Shown here piece after piece: positions 13,947-27,299 of a stretch of DNA of 64,000 bases. Position 1 is the stretch's first letter, and every line of letters starts with the position of its first letter. Source of the DNA: Eonycteris spelaea (lineage: Eukaryota > Chordata > Mammalia > Chiroptera > Pteropodidae); contig PUFA01000647.1 in assembly GCA_003508835.1 (NCBI GenBank), positions 62,001-126,000 of the forward strand, in the 5' to 3' direction. The notes below the pieces were generated by a model. The model saw only the letters and a program-made list of their open reading frames with translations. It had not been told where the DNA came from and ran no database searches. The translations under genes were made by a program, and so were the position numbers.

Positions 13947-14393
13947 TGCTGTGGGTTTAATTTTATCCTCAAAAAGATATGTTGAAGTCTTAATTACAAA
14001 TACTTGAGAATTTGACCTTATTTGGGGAGTTGGATCTTTGCAGATGTAATCAAGTTAAGATGTGGTCTTTAGGTTGGGCCCTTAATCCAATATGACTACT
14101 CTCCTTATCAGAAGAGGAGAGACACAGAGACAGAAACATATAAGGAGAATACCATGCGACAACAGAGGTGGAGATTGGAATGGTGTATCTACAAGCCCAG
14201 GAATGCCAAAGACTGACGGCAACACCAGAAGCTAAGAGAAAGGTATGGAACAGATTCTCTCTTAGAACCCTCAGAGAACCAATACCTTGATTTTAAACAT
14301 TTAGTCTCCTGAACAAAGAAAGAATAAATTTCTGTTGTTAAAAACCACCCAGTTTGTGGTAATTTAGTATGGCAGTCCTACGAGACTAATACA
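13947..14393 (+). mobile_element. MaLR solo LTR (MST/THE1-like)
   Basis: About 450 bp starting TGCTGTGGGTTTAA and ending ACTAATACA. Internal blocks such as 'GACCTTATTTGG', 'GGGCCCTTAATCCAATATGA' and 'AATAAATTTCTGTTGTT' are diagnostic of the MST/THE1/MLT LTR group. No internal retroelement sequence follows directly. Confidence 0.85.
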
Positions 14394-14689
14394 GATCCCT
14401 ATACAGACTTTGGTTACTTATGGCAGGAGCTTCCAGAAATACAAAAGGACAATTTGGGACCCACCCATCAGATAGTGGAGTGTGCAGTACTTTGGTGCTC
14501 CTGGCCCTCCTCCAAATTGTATTGGCAAGGAACACAAATGCAGAGAAGAGGATCCAGATCAGGTCTTTGGTTCTGAAGTCTTAATAGTTAAGAGTCTTGC
14601 TGCATCTGATATTCCCAATTCTTATCTGTCCACTCACTTTTATAGTTTCGGCCTCTAGAAATGAAAATAATGCTAATAGATAATGCTTA

Positions 14690-14940
14690 TAAGAGCTATT
14701 GCTTATCATGAGTGTTTTTACATTTATGAAGTCATGGCTCACAACAATAAATGGAATCATTCAATGGAATCATTGTTATTACTATATCTATTTTTACAGA
14801 TGAAGAATGAAAACATAGCTATGTTAAATAATCTGCCAAAGTTCTCATAGCTCAAAAATGGCAAAGATAGGATTTGAACACTGGCAAAAATGGCTCCAGA
14901 GTCTGTACACTTAACTGTTATGGCAGACTGCTTTCTCTAA
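14690..14940 (-). repeat. MIR SINE
   Basis: The plus strand shows the antisense MIR order: a 'CATTTATGAAGTCATGGCTCACAA' region, 'TTTTTACAGATGAAGAATGA', 'AGGATTTGAACACTGGCA' and 'GGCTCCAGAGTCTGTACACT'. Confidence 0.75.
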
Positions 14941-15493
14941 TAGGAAGAATAGCAGAAGTGATGCCAAATAGAATTCACCAAGTACTACATATGCCTGCCA
15001 CTAAGTCTAACAACCTACTGACTGTTAGAAATAAATCGGCTGACTTTGTTAGCATGGTGTTTGTATATCCTCAAAATGGATTGCTCTTTTGGAAGCCTAA
15101 AGGCCACAATTTCAACCTTCTAGACCCAATTCCTAGGTCCCTGGATCCTCAGTCTAATTTTTTTCTTTTACAAAAGATTCATCCTTAAAGTACTAGTTGC
15201 TTTCTCTTGCAACTAGTAGTTCTCTCCCAAGATTATTTAGTTAGAGGATAATAATAAAAAAGTTAAAGATACATCAACATCGATCGATATTGATATTGAT
15301 ATAGCTATTTCCCATGGAGAAGTTGGAGGATTCTCCAAAAATTTTCCCATTCAGTTTATTGCCATAGGCTACTGTAGTGCTTATCGATAAATTGAAACTT
15401 CCATAATTGAGTGTAGTTTTTCACCAAGTTCCAGTTGGTTTCCAAATCAGACAGTCATGTTTATGGATGAACCTCGGCAATAACTCTGTGTGT

Positions 15494-15541
<48 letters not shown>

Positions 15542-17739
15542 TGCCATTCCTGGGGATGGGAAGCTCAGAGATTCCATACTAATTGAATGGAGTGGCTGTC
15601 CAGCATCTAGCTTTTGTGATGACTAGCAAAAAAATCTTCCTCATAATGCTCATGAAGATCTCTCTCTCTATCGATTTGTCATTGCCTTTTAATTGACCCA
15701 ATCCCTACATGCTCCCTGTATGTTCTCTGACCTCCTTCTATATATCCCCATATCAACTGTCTGAGCCAAGGCCTCTACAACTTCCCCTTGTCTCCAGTGT
15801 TTTGTTGCCCCATACTTTACCTCACCTCCATCAACCATTTGGAAAGCTTTTAAGTTCTTATGACATCTTCCCTGGCCTTTAAAATATTCTTGGACTCATT
15901 GGACTTCAAGATTTTCAGTGATAGATGTCCATTCCATTTCAGGGTGGGTGGATGGCTGAGTAGAGTAGGTTTTTTAGGGTTGCCCCAGGCTACTCTGTCC
16001 CAGGTCCTCCTGCAGGTTTATTGTCTGCCTTGCAAATTATCTTCCTTGTTTGAGTCATCTTGACAGCTTCATGTGCAGACTTGCCCTCTTAATGAAGCTC
16101 AACTGGTGGTGGGTACACTATAATGACAGGGGTTTGTCCCTTGTTGTGGCACTCCTCAAATACCTCATCACTTTCAGACAGATTCTTTCCATTTACTTCT
16201 TAAGGAAGAAACCCTAGAGCATCACTGAGAATATCTTTCCATCTTTCCACAATTTTCCATGTGTTAGGGCTGATGCCCTTTGACTTTTAGAACCGAAACT
16301 GACTGGCCTGCCACTTTTATCTTATCTATCCACAAAAAAATAGATCAGTATCGTAACATATTTTTTTTTTTCAGTTTATTCCAGCTACCTTTTCCACTTC
16401 ATGGAAAGGGGAAAGCTCTGTCACAAATTCTGGTAATGTAATCCCCTTCTTTCTGTTTTTAACCATTCTGATTTCCTGGTGCTCCACTAGAGATAACATA
16501 GTCTTCACTTAAGAGAATGTAGTTCCTGATTATTCCTCCCCAACCTCTCTTAATCTCATTATTAAGTAAAGTGGCCTCATCCTAGTAATAAATTTTTCTT
16601 AAGAAACCCCATCCCAATTGGTCTCTTCACTCTTAGTAAAACACTCTCCCAAACTCCCCCAGGATGATGCATTCCCTCCATGTCACATTTCTTGGCAGCA
16701 GAATTTTTCTGTTATATTTAGGACTCCCCAAATGCATACTGACAATATGAAGATGTTAGAAGTCTTTTCAATTCTGTGGGAGGTTTTTCCAATATATTTA
16801 CTCACTCAAGGCTTTCCTAATTCTGATCTGCTGCCACTGCCATTTCCACTCAATAATATAATCATAATTTTTTAAAAGGATGAATTTATAACTGGGGAAA
16901 TGAAATTCTTGTTTGTTTCTTTTTTAGATAAAAGTCACAGAGGCCTATATGTTGGTGTATAGAAAGCCAAGGATCTAAATCTTCTACTGATTTTAACTCC
17001 AGGTCATGAGATCCAGGTCAAATACCTAGCCTGAGCTCACTTGCAGTGTGACTCCAATTCAGCCCTCGCAGCAGGGTGGTTGCCTATCGGCTAAGAAGGA
17101 CATTGGCCATTCAGACTCATTGTTCCAGCAGGACAACACATGGTGGCCAAGAAATAGCAGAATGCCAGTCAGGATAGCAAGCATAAGAATTATATTTAAT
17201 TTATACAAATCACTTTTTGAGAATCAAGGAACATAGTCTTATGAAAAGACCAAGTATTAACCAGTCATTGCCTAGGCTGGATTGGAGGTATTTAGCTCTG
17301 ATTTAGCTGGAGGCCTATGGTCTAGAGAAGGACAGCAAATAGCCAAGTTAGTCTTCTATGTCTCTTTATTGTGGAGACATGTCTAGTGAGAGCCCACAGG
17401 GTCCTGGGGGTTCCTCCTACAGCTGTGGTCCTGGATGAAGGCCTGAACTTCCTGTATTCCACCAGTGTTGACCAGGGAAGCAGCAAAGGGCATGTTGTCA
17501 CATAGACCCCTATGGGGTTAGTCTTATTAGAGCATCTGGAGACATTTGGAAATCTCCACATTCAGGAAAAAAATCCCTGACATTCCAGTTAGAAACAATA
17601 CGGTAGAAAATTATTGCCAAGAATTCAATTTACTCTTGCTTTTATTTGAAATTCCTTTCTTAAGAGATATTTGTTTTGTTTTATGTAACCTTCACCCAGT
17701 TTCCTCCAATACTTATATCTCACATAATAGAAAATAGAT
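14941..17739. other. Unassigned intergenic DNA
   Basis: Apart from the TG microsatellite I see no repeat family or gene I can name. The longest open frames are under 110 codons and lack recognisable motifs. Confidence 0.5.
15487..15539. repeat. (TG)n microsatellite
   Basis: About 26 TG units with one GG interruption near the left end. Confidence 0.97.
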
Positions 17740-20486
17740 ATCGGAAGAATGTGTATGCACAGTTCTATGTCATTTCATCTCATGTAGAATGGTGTAACCA
17801 CCACCCCAATTAAGATACAGAACTGTTCTATCTCTGTGAAGATCCTCCTGCTACCCCTTATAGTCACACCCATTCCCTTCCCACCCACCATCCCAAAACC
17901 CTGGTTACCATGAATATGTTCTTCATCTCTTAATTTTGTCACTTCAAGAATGTTATATAAATGGAATCATTCAGTTTGTGACCTTTTGAAATGGGCTTTT
18001 ACTTTTTTAACTCCAGCATAACACCCTTGAGATCCATTCAAATTATTGTGTGTTTATATTGTCCCTTTTATTGCTAAATAATAGTCCATGGTATAGATCT
18101 ACGACAATTTATTTAACCATTCACTCATTAAAGGACATCTTGGTTGTTTTCAAATTTAGCTATTTGAACTAAAAAAAAGCTGCTATGAATGTTCAAATAC
18201 ACATTTTTATGTGGACTTAAATTTTCATTTCTCTAAGATAAATGTCTAGGAGTGAGATTACTGGGTCATATCATAGTTTAGATGTTTAAGAAGTTACTAA
18301 ATTATTTTCTAGAGTGACTGTACGTTCCTACCAGCAATATATGAGAGACCTAGTCTCTGCATCTTTGTCAGCATTGGTATTGTCACTATTTGTTGCTTTA
18401 GCTGTTCTGATTGATGTGTGGTAATATCTCATCATGGTCTTAATTTGTACTTCTCTAATGGCTAATGATATTGAACATCTTTTCATGTGCTTGTTTGTCA
18501 CCTGTTTTCCTCTTTAGTGAGATATCTCTTCAAGTGTTTTCTCCATTTTCTAATTGGATTTGTTTTTATTGTTGAGTTTTCAGACTTCTTTACATATTCT
18601 AGTATGAGTCCCTTGTTAGACATGTGGTTTGCAAATGTTTTTTCCCCAGTCTATAACTTATCTTCTTATTTTCCTAAGAGGCTTTCACAAAAGTTTTTTT
18701 TATTTTTATTTTGATGAAGTTCAGTTTATTAATTTTTTAATTTTATGAATCATGGTTTTGGTGTTATATCTGAGAATTCTTTACCAAGCCTTAGAGCCTG
18801 AAGATGTTTCCTTATATTATTTCTCTAAGAATTGTGTAGTTTCACATTTAAATCGGTGGTTCATTTGGGGTTAATTTTTGTGTAAGATTTGAGGTCTAGG
18901 TAGAGGGTCCCTTTTCTTTGCCTATGAATATCCAATTGTTCCAGCACTATTTGTTGAAAAGACTATTATTCCTTTACTAAATTGCTTTTACACATACCAG
19001 TTGGCCACTCTTGTGTGGGTTTATTTCTGAGTTCTCAATTTCATTTATTTTACTGATCATCGATTCTCTATCATTGATCTCTATTTTTTTTTTTCCATTG
19101 ACATGTCTATCTGCCTATAGCATACATTTTTATTACTATAGCTATACAGGAAATCTAGTTCCTTTGCTTTTTAATGTAAGTTTTAGAATAACCTTGCCTA
19201 CATCCGTAAAATATTTTGCTGGGAACTTCATAGGAATTGCATTAAAACTGTATATAAATTTGGGGAAAATTGACATCTTTATATGTTGAGTCTTCTAACT
19301 CATGAACATAGTATGTATGTCTCTACATTTATTTAGATCTTTGATTTCTTTTATCAGAACTTTGAAAAATTCAATATACATTCCCTGTATGTGTTTTGTT
19401 AGATAAATACCTCAGCATTTCAATTTTTGAACCAATTATAAGTTGTATTGTGTTTTTAATTTTGGTTTCCATATATTTGTTGGTATATGTAAAATATATA
19501 TATATATAGTATATATATATATGTTGTGTTGATTTTGTATCCTTCAAAATTGTTCAACTCACTTATTAGTTCCAGAGGCTTTTTTTGGGGTAGATTCCTT
19601 AGGATTTTCTATCTAGATAATCATGTTATTGGGAAATAGAGTTTTGTTTATTCTTTCTGATTTCTATTCCTTTTATTTTTGTTTCTCGCCTTATTGCACT
19701 GGCTACAACTTCCAGGAGTATGTTGAATGGCAGTGGTGAGAAAAAACATCTTTGCCTTGTCTCCAGTCTTAGGGGAAAACATTCAGTCTTTCACTATTAA
19801 GTATGTTACCTATGGTTTTTATTTTTTTGAGAAGATGTTCTTTCCAAAGTTTAGGAAGTTCCTCTGTATTCTTAATTTTCTAAGAATTTTTATTGTGAAT
19901 GGATGTTGGATTTTGTCAAATACTTTCCTGCATCAATTGATATGATCATATGACCTTTCTTATTTCAGCCTGTTAATATGGTGGATTACAGTGATCAATT
20001 TTCAAATTTTGAAGCAGCCTTGCATGCCTGGAATAAACCCCACTTGGCCGTGGTGCATAATTCTTTTTATATATTGCTGAATTTTGTTTGCTAATATTTT
20101 GTTAAGGATTTTTGTACCTATGTTCATGACAGATATTGGTTTGGAGGTTTTTTTTTTTTGGACTATTTTGACTGTTTTTGGTATCAGCGTAACAGTGGCT
20201 TCATAGAATGAATTGGAAAGTATTTCCTCTTATTTTCTGTAAGAGATTGCATACAACTGGTGTGAATTCTTCTTTAACACTTGGTAGAATTCTCTGAAAT
20301 CATCTGGCCTTGGAAATTGCCAAGGAACTTTATTAATTACAAATTCAGTTTCCTTAGTAGGAATTTCTTAATTCAAATGATCTATTTTATATCAGGTGAG
20401 TTGTGGTAGTTTGTACTTTTTGAGGAATTGCTCCATTTCATCTATTTTCATCAAATATATGTGTGTAGGGTCGTTAGCAGTGTTGC

Positions 20487-20523
<37 letters not shown>

Positions 20524-20525
20524 TA
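20487..20525. repeat. (TTA)n microsatellite
   Basis: Twelve or thirteen TTA/ATT units inside the antisense L1. Confidence 0.95.
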
Positions 20526-21066
20526 TATGTGTCTATAGTGATATCTTTTGCTTCATTCCTAATACTGGTAATTTATGTCTTCTTTTTTCCTTTGTCAATC
20601 TTACTAGAGGTTTGTCAGTTTTATACATCTTTACAGATAACTAGCTTCTTGTTTCATTGATTTTCTCTATTGTTTTCCTATTTTTCAGTTTTATTGATTT
20701 CTGATCTTTATTATTTCCTTCCTCCTGTTTGTTAGTTTCTAGTTCTTGAGGTAGGATCTTAGACTATTGATTTGAAACTTTTTTCTTTTCTACTGTAAGC
20801 ATTTAGTGCTATAATTTTCTCTTAAGCACTGCTATAGCTGTGTCCCACAAATACTGATGTTGTTGTTTTTTCATTTAGTTATATGTATTTAAAAAAAAAT
20901 TTCCTTGAGGCTTCCTTTTTGATCCATAGATTATTTAGAATCATGTTTTTAAATTTCCAAGGGTTTGGAAAACTTCCTATTATCTTTCTGTTATTGATTT
21001 CTAGTTTGATTGCATTGTGCTCAGAGAACACAGTCTGAGTGATTTTAGTTCTTTTAAATGTGTTAA

Positions 21067-21945
21067 TTTTTTTTTCCTGCAGAAAGCTTTATTGCTTCAA
21101 TTTGTTCCACAGTATGGGAGAGGGCTCCAGGGTAGTTAGAAGGCTGCCCAGTGGTTGTATAGGAGAGGCTCAGGCACAAAGACAACACCAGAGGGAATAC
21201 AGAGGGGCCCCTCAAAGGCCTCTGGGCTCCAAAGGCTCTTAGTCATGCTTAGGGTGAGCCTTTGGAAGAAATACTCGCCCATCCCAGCCAAGGTACTGGC
21301 CAGCCTGCAGAAGTTAGTGAGGTGGTCACCCATTTCCTTGATGAGTTTTGCCTCATCTAGGAAGTGATTCTCTTGGAAGTCACAGAGATGGGGAACTGTG
21401 TGGGAGGACCAGGGCATGCAGATCCAAAAGGGCTTCTCCATGACCATGGTAGCTTCCATGGCATCTTGAGTTTTACCCCATTCATCTTGGTATGGCTTCT
21501 GCAGATCCTGAAAGAGGGCGCTGCCACCACACTGGTTTTGCATCTGCAAGAGTTGCTTGGCACCCTTGGGCTTCTCCTCAGCCATCTCACAGAAGTGGTC
21601 CATGCCCTACAGAGCCACATCGTCATGGTTGAAATAGAGGCTCAGAGAGAGGTAGATGTAGGAGGCCAGAAGATTCAGGTTGACCAGGCAGTTGACAGCA
21701 GCCTCCCCATTAGTGGAATAATTCTGACCGATTTGGGAGCTCATGGTTGTTTGTCAATAAGGAGTTAAGCTCAAAAAATGGTGTTGGCTGGGCTCAGAGG
21801 CTGAGGTTGGGTAAGAAGGTTCAGAAGGTTGAGACTAGAAAAGAGATTGGAGGGTGGTGGGAAGCTAGAAGAAAGAGTGTCCCTGGGTCTGTTCCATACA
21901 AACACTGTTGAAACAAGAGAAAAATCCTGGGGACTACGAGGGTAC
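21067..21945 (-). pseudogene. FTLP: Processed pseudogene of ferritin light chain (FTL)
   Basis: Intronless retrocopy of FTL mRNA, read on the minus strand. The original start codon is at 21744-21742. Codon 46 (Glu in FTL) is TAG at 21609-21607. Downstream the protein is recognisable from fragments such as LLQMQNQ, DEWGKT, PHLCDF and [13 protein letters not shown] one-base loss near the end (about 21255) shifts the frame just before the original stop. The 5' UTR with an iron-responsive element, the 3' UTR, an AATAAA signal (21093-21088) and a short A-tail (21075-21067) are all present, so this is a nearly complete mRNA copy. It sits inside an antisense L1 in the same orientation as that element. 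The breaks mean it cannot make functional ferritin. Confidence 0.93.
21889..21919 (-). other. Remnant iron-responsive element of the FTL pseudogene
   Basis: On the minus strand the sequence TTCAACAGTGTTTGTATGG keeps the CAGTGT hexaloop (21907-21902) and most of the upper stem of the FTL IRE. One stem position has become a mismatch (UUCAA against UUGUA). In the parent gene, IRP1/2 bind this hairpin to repress translation when iron is low. Confidence 0.75.
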
Positions 21946-22222
21946 TCTGTTGAAATTTTTTTTATTGGCTAACTAGATCCTTATGTTTGGTAGTGTTTTT
22001 GAGTTCTTCTTATATCTTTACTGATTTTTTTGTGTAGTTCTATCATTTGTTGAGAGTAGTGCGTGTTGATTTCCAACTCTAATTATGGATTTATCTATTT
22101 CTTCTTTCAGTTCTATTAGTTTTTGCTTCCTAAATTTTGCAGTGCTCCTGTTTGGTTTATGCACATTTATGATTACTATGTTTTCTTGGTAGATTAACTC
22201 TTTTATAATTATGTAATATCCT

Positions 22223-23006
22223 TGATAGTTTTTAAATTAATAGATTTATTTTTTAAGAACAGTTTTACATTTACAAAAAATTTGAGCAGATAGTACAGAG
22301 AGTTTCAATATACTCCTTGCACACCGTTTTTCCTATTATCAATATATTATATTAGTATGGTACATTTGTTTTAATTAATGTATGAATATTGACATATTAT
22401 TAATTAAAGTCCATATTTTATTCAGATTTCCTTGGTTTTTACCTAATGTCTTTTTTTTTTTATGTCTCAACATCCCATCCAGGATACTATATTACATTTA
22501 GTCATTGTGTCTCCCTAAACTCCTCTTGGCTGTAACAGCTTCTCAGACTTTCCTTGTTTTGGGTGACTTTGACAGTTTTGCAGAACACTGTCAGGTATAT
22601 TGTAGGATGCTCTTCTTTTGGAATTTGTCTCATGTTTTTCTCATGATTAGTCTGAGATTATAGGTTTTAGAGAGAAACATCATAGAAGTCAAATGGCATT
22701 CTTACCACATCATATCATGATTACAGCTATCAATGTGATGTTGACTTTGATCACCTAGCTGAAGTAGTGTTTGTCAGGTTTTCCCACTGTTTTACACTTC
22801 TCATACTGTACTCTTTGATAGAAAGTCACTATGTGCAACCCACAGTTGAGTAAGGAGCTTGACCTCCTTGAGAACAGGGTATCAACATAAATTACTTGGA
22901 ATTCTCCTGCAAGGGAGTTTTGCCTCTTCTCCACATGTATTAATTGATTCACACATTTATTTATACCACCAGTATGAACACATGGATATTTAGTCTATGA
23001 TAGTTT
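22223..23006 (-). mobile_element. L1ME-like 3' end inserted within the older L1
   Basis: A 3'-end L1 fragment of a different subfamily from its host, in the same antisense orientation. It interrupts the host endonuclease region. The 9-mer TGATAGTTT occurs at both edges (22223-22231 and 22998-23006) and may be a target-site duplication. Confidence 0.65.
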
Positions 23007-25439
23007 CATTTGCTTTGATGTCTACTTTATCTGACATTAGTATAGCCACTCATGTTTTCCTTTGGTTAATATTTGTATGAGATATATTTTCCCATAATTT
23101 TACTTTCAATCTACCTATGTTACTATATTTGAAGTGAGTTTCTTACAGACTGCATACAGTTGGGTCATGTTTTTTATCCACTCTACCAATATTTTAATAA
23201 TTTGATCATTATTTTACATTTTAATGTAATTATTAATATGTTAGGGCTTAAGCCTGACACTTATTTTTATTTCGTTTGATCTCTCTGTTTCTTGTTTCTC
23301 TGTACTATTTTTTCTACCTTCCTGTGGATTACTTGAACTTGTTTTATATATTTCCTCTGCATACATTGAGAACTACATCAGGTAGTATTACAATCTTTGC
23401 TTCAACAATCAAATATAATTTAGAAAACTCAAGAGGCAAAGGAAAACTTATTGTATTGATCCATATTTTTACTCTTTCTGTTACGTTTTTTTCTGTTTCT
23501 TGACGTTCCAAGATTCCTTCTATTATTACTTCCTTTCTGTTGAGATAACTTTTTTTCTAAGTCATTCTTTCAAGGTCAGTTTGTTGGTGGCAAATTCTCT
23601 TAGTTTTCCTTTATCTGAGAATGTCCTGATTACCCCTTCATTTCCAAAGGATATTTTCACTGGACATAGAATTCTGAATTGACAGGTCTTTCTTTCAGCA
23701 CTTCAAATATGTACCAATTCATTCTGACCTCCATGAGAAATCTTCTGTGATTCAAATAGTTTTTCCCCTACAGGCAAGGCATCATTTCTCTCTTGCTGTC
23801 TTTTAATTTTGTCCTTTGTTTTCAGAAGTTTGAGTATGATGGGTCTTGGCATGGATTTTTTTTTTATGTTTATACAGTTTGTGGTTTGGTCACCTTCTTT
23901 AATCTATAAGTTTATGTCGTTTGAGAAAATTTCAGTTATTATTTCCTTGAATATTTTTTCAGCTTCACCTTTTTCATCTTCTGCTTTCCTAACTTTGATG
24001 ACACAGATCTTCGATATCTTGTTATAGTCCCACAGGTTCCTTAGGATCTGTTCATTCCCCCCCGCCCTCATAGGCTATTTTCTTTCTGTTGTTTACACTG
24101 GATAATTTCTATTGTTATATCTTCAATTTCACTGATTCTTTTCTCTGTCTCTTCAATTCTGCTGTTGAGCTCATCTATTAATTTTTAAAACTTCAGTAAT
24201 TGCAATTTGTAATTTTAAAATTTCCATTTTTTATGTCTTCTATTTCTTTAATGAGACATTCTATTTTTTATTTGTTTCAATTATATTTGTAATTGCTTAT
24301 TGAATCATCTTTATGAACATCTATGTCATCTCATTATTGGTGTCTTTTGTTTTTTCTCATTCAAGTGAAGATTTTCCTGGCTTTTGATATGATGAGTGAT
24401 TTTTCATTGAAACTTGGACATTTTGGTATTATGTTATGAAACTCTGGATCTTATTTAAATCTTGTTTTTAGCATGCCTCTTCTGACACTGCTGTGGCAGG
24501 GGAAGGGAAATGTCACTTCATTGCTGCCAGGTGGACTGAAGTCCAGGTTCTTCATTTAGCCTTCATTGACACCTGTCGGAGGACGGTCTTCTCATTACTA
24601 CTTGGCAAGGTGGGAGTTTAGGCTCTTTCTTATGCCTCTGCTGATACCACCCTGGCTGAGAGGAGCAGAAGCACCTTGTTATATTTCCTCTCGTGACCTC
24701 TATTGACACTATGGTAAGGAGGGATATTAGTTACTGCTGGATGGTGGTGAAAGTGCTGATTCTCCACTGGGACTCCTCTGACACCACCCCAGTGGGGAGA
24801 AGAGGAGGGACCCCTTGTTATTACCAGGTGGGCATGAAGTCCAGGCTTCTAATATAGTCTCCACTGATGCTGTGTTAGAGGGGGCTTGTTACTACCCAGT
24901 AAGAATAAAAGTTCTGGCCCCTAACTTACCCTTCTCTGACACCATCCTAGCAGGGAGTTTGGCTCCTTGTGGACTGCCCAGGAAGAAAATCTAAATTTTC
25001 TACTTGGCCTTTGTTGGCATAGGTGGTGCTGCAAATTTTCTTCTGTGATGTTTGGTTGGAGTAGAGTGGTTATTATCCAAAACTTTTCTACTGTGCTAGG
25101 TTACCTCTTTCCTGGCACTTTGCCTGGAGAGAGCAGGCTTTTCTTGAGGCTTCATGTTTTTTTGGCTTATGCCCATTGATGTTTATAGGTTTTTAGCTTG
25201 TCCAACACCCAGTCTAGCATATATGAGGCAAAATCAAACCAAACCAAACCAAACCTCAGGGACCTCACTGCTTTGTCATTCCTTGAGTTCTAGGACTATA
25301 GCCAGTCTACCTTTTGTGTACTTTTCAGAGTCTTCTTATGTTTGTTTTATATACAATGTCCAGATTTTTAAACTATACTTAGCTGCAGGAATAAGGGGAA
25401 GTACACCTACGACATCTTCCCAGAAGGAGAAGTCTCACT

Positions 25440-26460
25440 TGCTTTGTTTCAAAATTTCATTTTATTATGAAAAAAATTTAAGCATACACAAAAATACAGA
25501 GATTAGTAAAATAAAACCCCTTTACTCAGCATCAACAATTTTCAATATTTTGCCAGTCTTGTTTCATTTATTCTCCCCACTCCAAGGTTTTTTGGAGTTT
25601 TTGAACTCAAATCATAGATATAATATTATCTCATTCAATGTGAGTGTGCATCTCTAACAGAAAATAATTTTTTTTACATAACCACAATGCCATTATGACA
25701 ATTTGCTAATTAAAAATAATCACTTAAAGTAATTGAATAATAATTCATATTCAAATTTCCCTAATTGTTTCAAGAAGTGTTTTTAAAATAGATTTTTTTT
25801 TCAAAACATAAACCAAACCAAATGTAACATTGCATTTGGTTGTTATCTCTCTTAAGTCTGTTTTAGAAATCTATGTGTATATCAAAAGATCATAATGTAC
25901 ACCTTAAATATATACAATTTTTATTGGTTAGTAATACCTGAGTAAGGCTAGAAAAAAATCTGTCAGTTTCCCATTTTTTTTCCTCATCTTCTATTTTGTT
26001 TATTTTATTATTTTTTCCCTTTTCTTGATACTTTAGTTTCTGCCAAGATATTTTCTAGTACACTTTGAGATCAAATGCAGTGGAGCTCTTCATCCTCTAT
26101 TAAATGTCATTTATCATCAAAGAAAACAGATCATTTTTTTCTAAAATATTCCACATTCTGGATTTGGCTGATTGTTTCTTAGTGGTGACATTGGACTCAT
26201 TCTTCTAACTCCTATATTCACCATAAACTGGGAGTTAGAGCTATAGCTTGATTAGATTTAGGTTCAATTTTATTTTTGACATCAACATATTATTGTTTGT
26301 GCTGTATGCTTCCTATTGCATCACATCAGGAGGCACATATGCAGCTAGCTATCTCATGCTTAGTGATGCTAAAATTGATCAGTGGGTTTAGGTGGTGTCA
26401 ACCTGATCACTCCGTTGTAAAGTTCCCCATCATCATTTTGCCTAATCTTTTTTTATAGGT
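25440..26460 (-). mobile_element. Old LINE-1 3'-end fragment
   Basis: Antisense 3' UTR of an L1M/L1ME-type element, beginning with 'TTTCATTTTATTATGAAAAA' and continuing as the same family seen at 10.7 and 22.2 kb. It directly abuts the 5' end of the larger L1. Confidence 0.65.
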
Positions 26461-26480
26461 TCATGATCTTTGCCCTAGAT

Positions 26481-26687
26481 TAGTGCCTCTCAACCAGAGA
26501 TGACTTTGTTCCCTCGGGGACATATGGCAATGTCTGAAAATTTTCATTTTCTTGACTTGGAAAGGGGTGTGCTAATGACCTTTAGTGAGTAGGGACCACA
26601 GATGCTGCTAAAAATCTTACATGCATAACACAGCCCACAAATAAAGAATTACCTGGCCTCAAATGTGCTGAGGTTGAGAAAACGTGG
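26481..26687 (+). mobile_element. MER5A (hAT-Charlie MITE)
   Basis: About 205 bp with hAT-type ends (TAGTGCCTCTCAACCAG and GAGGTTGAGAAAACGTG) and the MER5A interior 'GGGGACATATGGCAATGTCT', 'GATGCTGCTAAAAATCTTAC', 'AAAGAATTACCTGGCC'. Confidence 0.9.
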
Positions 26688-27299
26688 CTTAGATTTATTA
26701 TTTTATTAGGATTTGTTAAGTGGTGATATACTAATTCTACCATTCCTTCTGCATTTGCTTTCTGGAATTGTTGCATAAAGAAGAATATCATTAACTATTT
26801 GGTTACCCTGAAATATAGTTCATACAGGAAAGGTGGGATAAATTCTCAATTTTTCTTTTTATTAATTTTTGGAATAATAGTTTGGTGTCCTAGCATCACC
26901 CAGGGGTGATCAATTTTTTTTAGTGTCATTAGGAACACAAAATATATAATTGCAGATTTTTTTTTTGATGCTCCAATTGTCCCAAAATAGGCAAGCGGGA
27001 AATCCCCTTCGTCTTGGAACCTGTGTTCTTTTGACATGACTACATAAGTCTTTGATATCTTCCTTGCTTTTTGGCAAAACAAGATGTCCCAGGTTCATTT
27101 TGTACATTTCCTGTTACAGACCTGTAAACAATTATTTCTTCAAGGAGGATAGAGTTTTTTTTTGGTAGGAAATTATTTTAGAGGCCACAATATGGGCATT
27201 AGATACACTCATTGCTACTAGGTTACTATTGCTGCTATGTCTTTTCAATGGACAAAGCTAGGAAATATTTTTTTAGAAAGAGAAAAATAAATAAGTCAT

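Larger units (their letters stand above)
17740..25438 (-). mobile_element. Old, nearly full-length LINE-1, interrupted by two insertions
   Basis: Read on the minus strand. The 3' UTR and ORF2 C-terminus lie at 17.74-19 kb, the reverse transcriptase region at 19-21 kb, the endonuclease region around 22.0-23.2 kb, ORF1 at about 23.5-24.4 kb, and a GC-richer 5' UTR with internally repeated blocks at 24.45-25.43 kb. All frames are broken. Without the FTL retrocopy and the L1 tail at 22.22-23.0 kb the element is about 6 kb, near full length. Confidence 0.85.

Noticed and set aside
21155..21768. Plus-strand open frames of 70 and 134 codons
   Set aside because: They are antisense readings of the FTL pseudogene.
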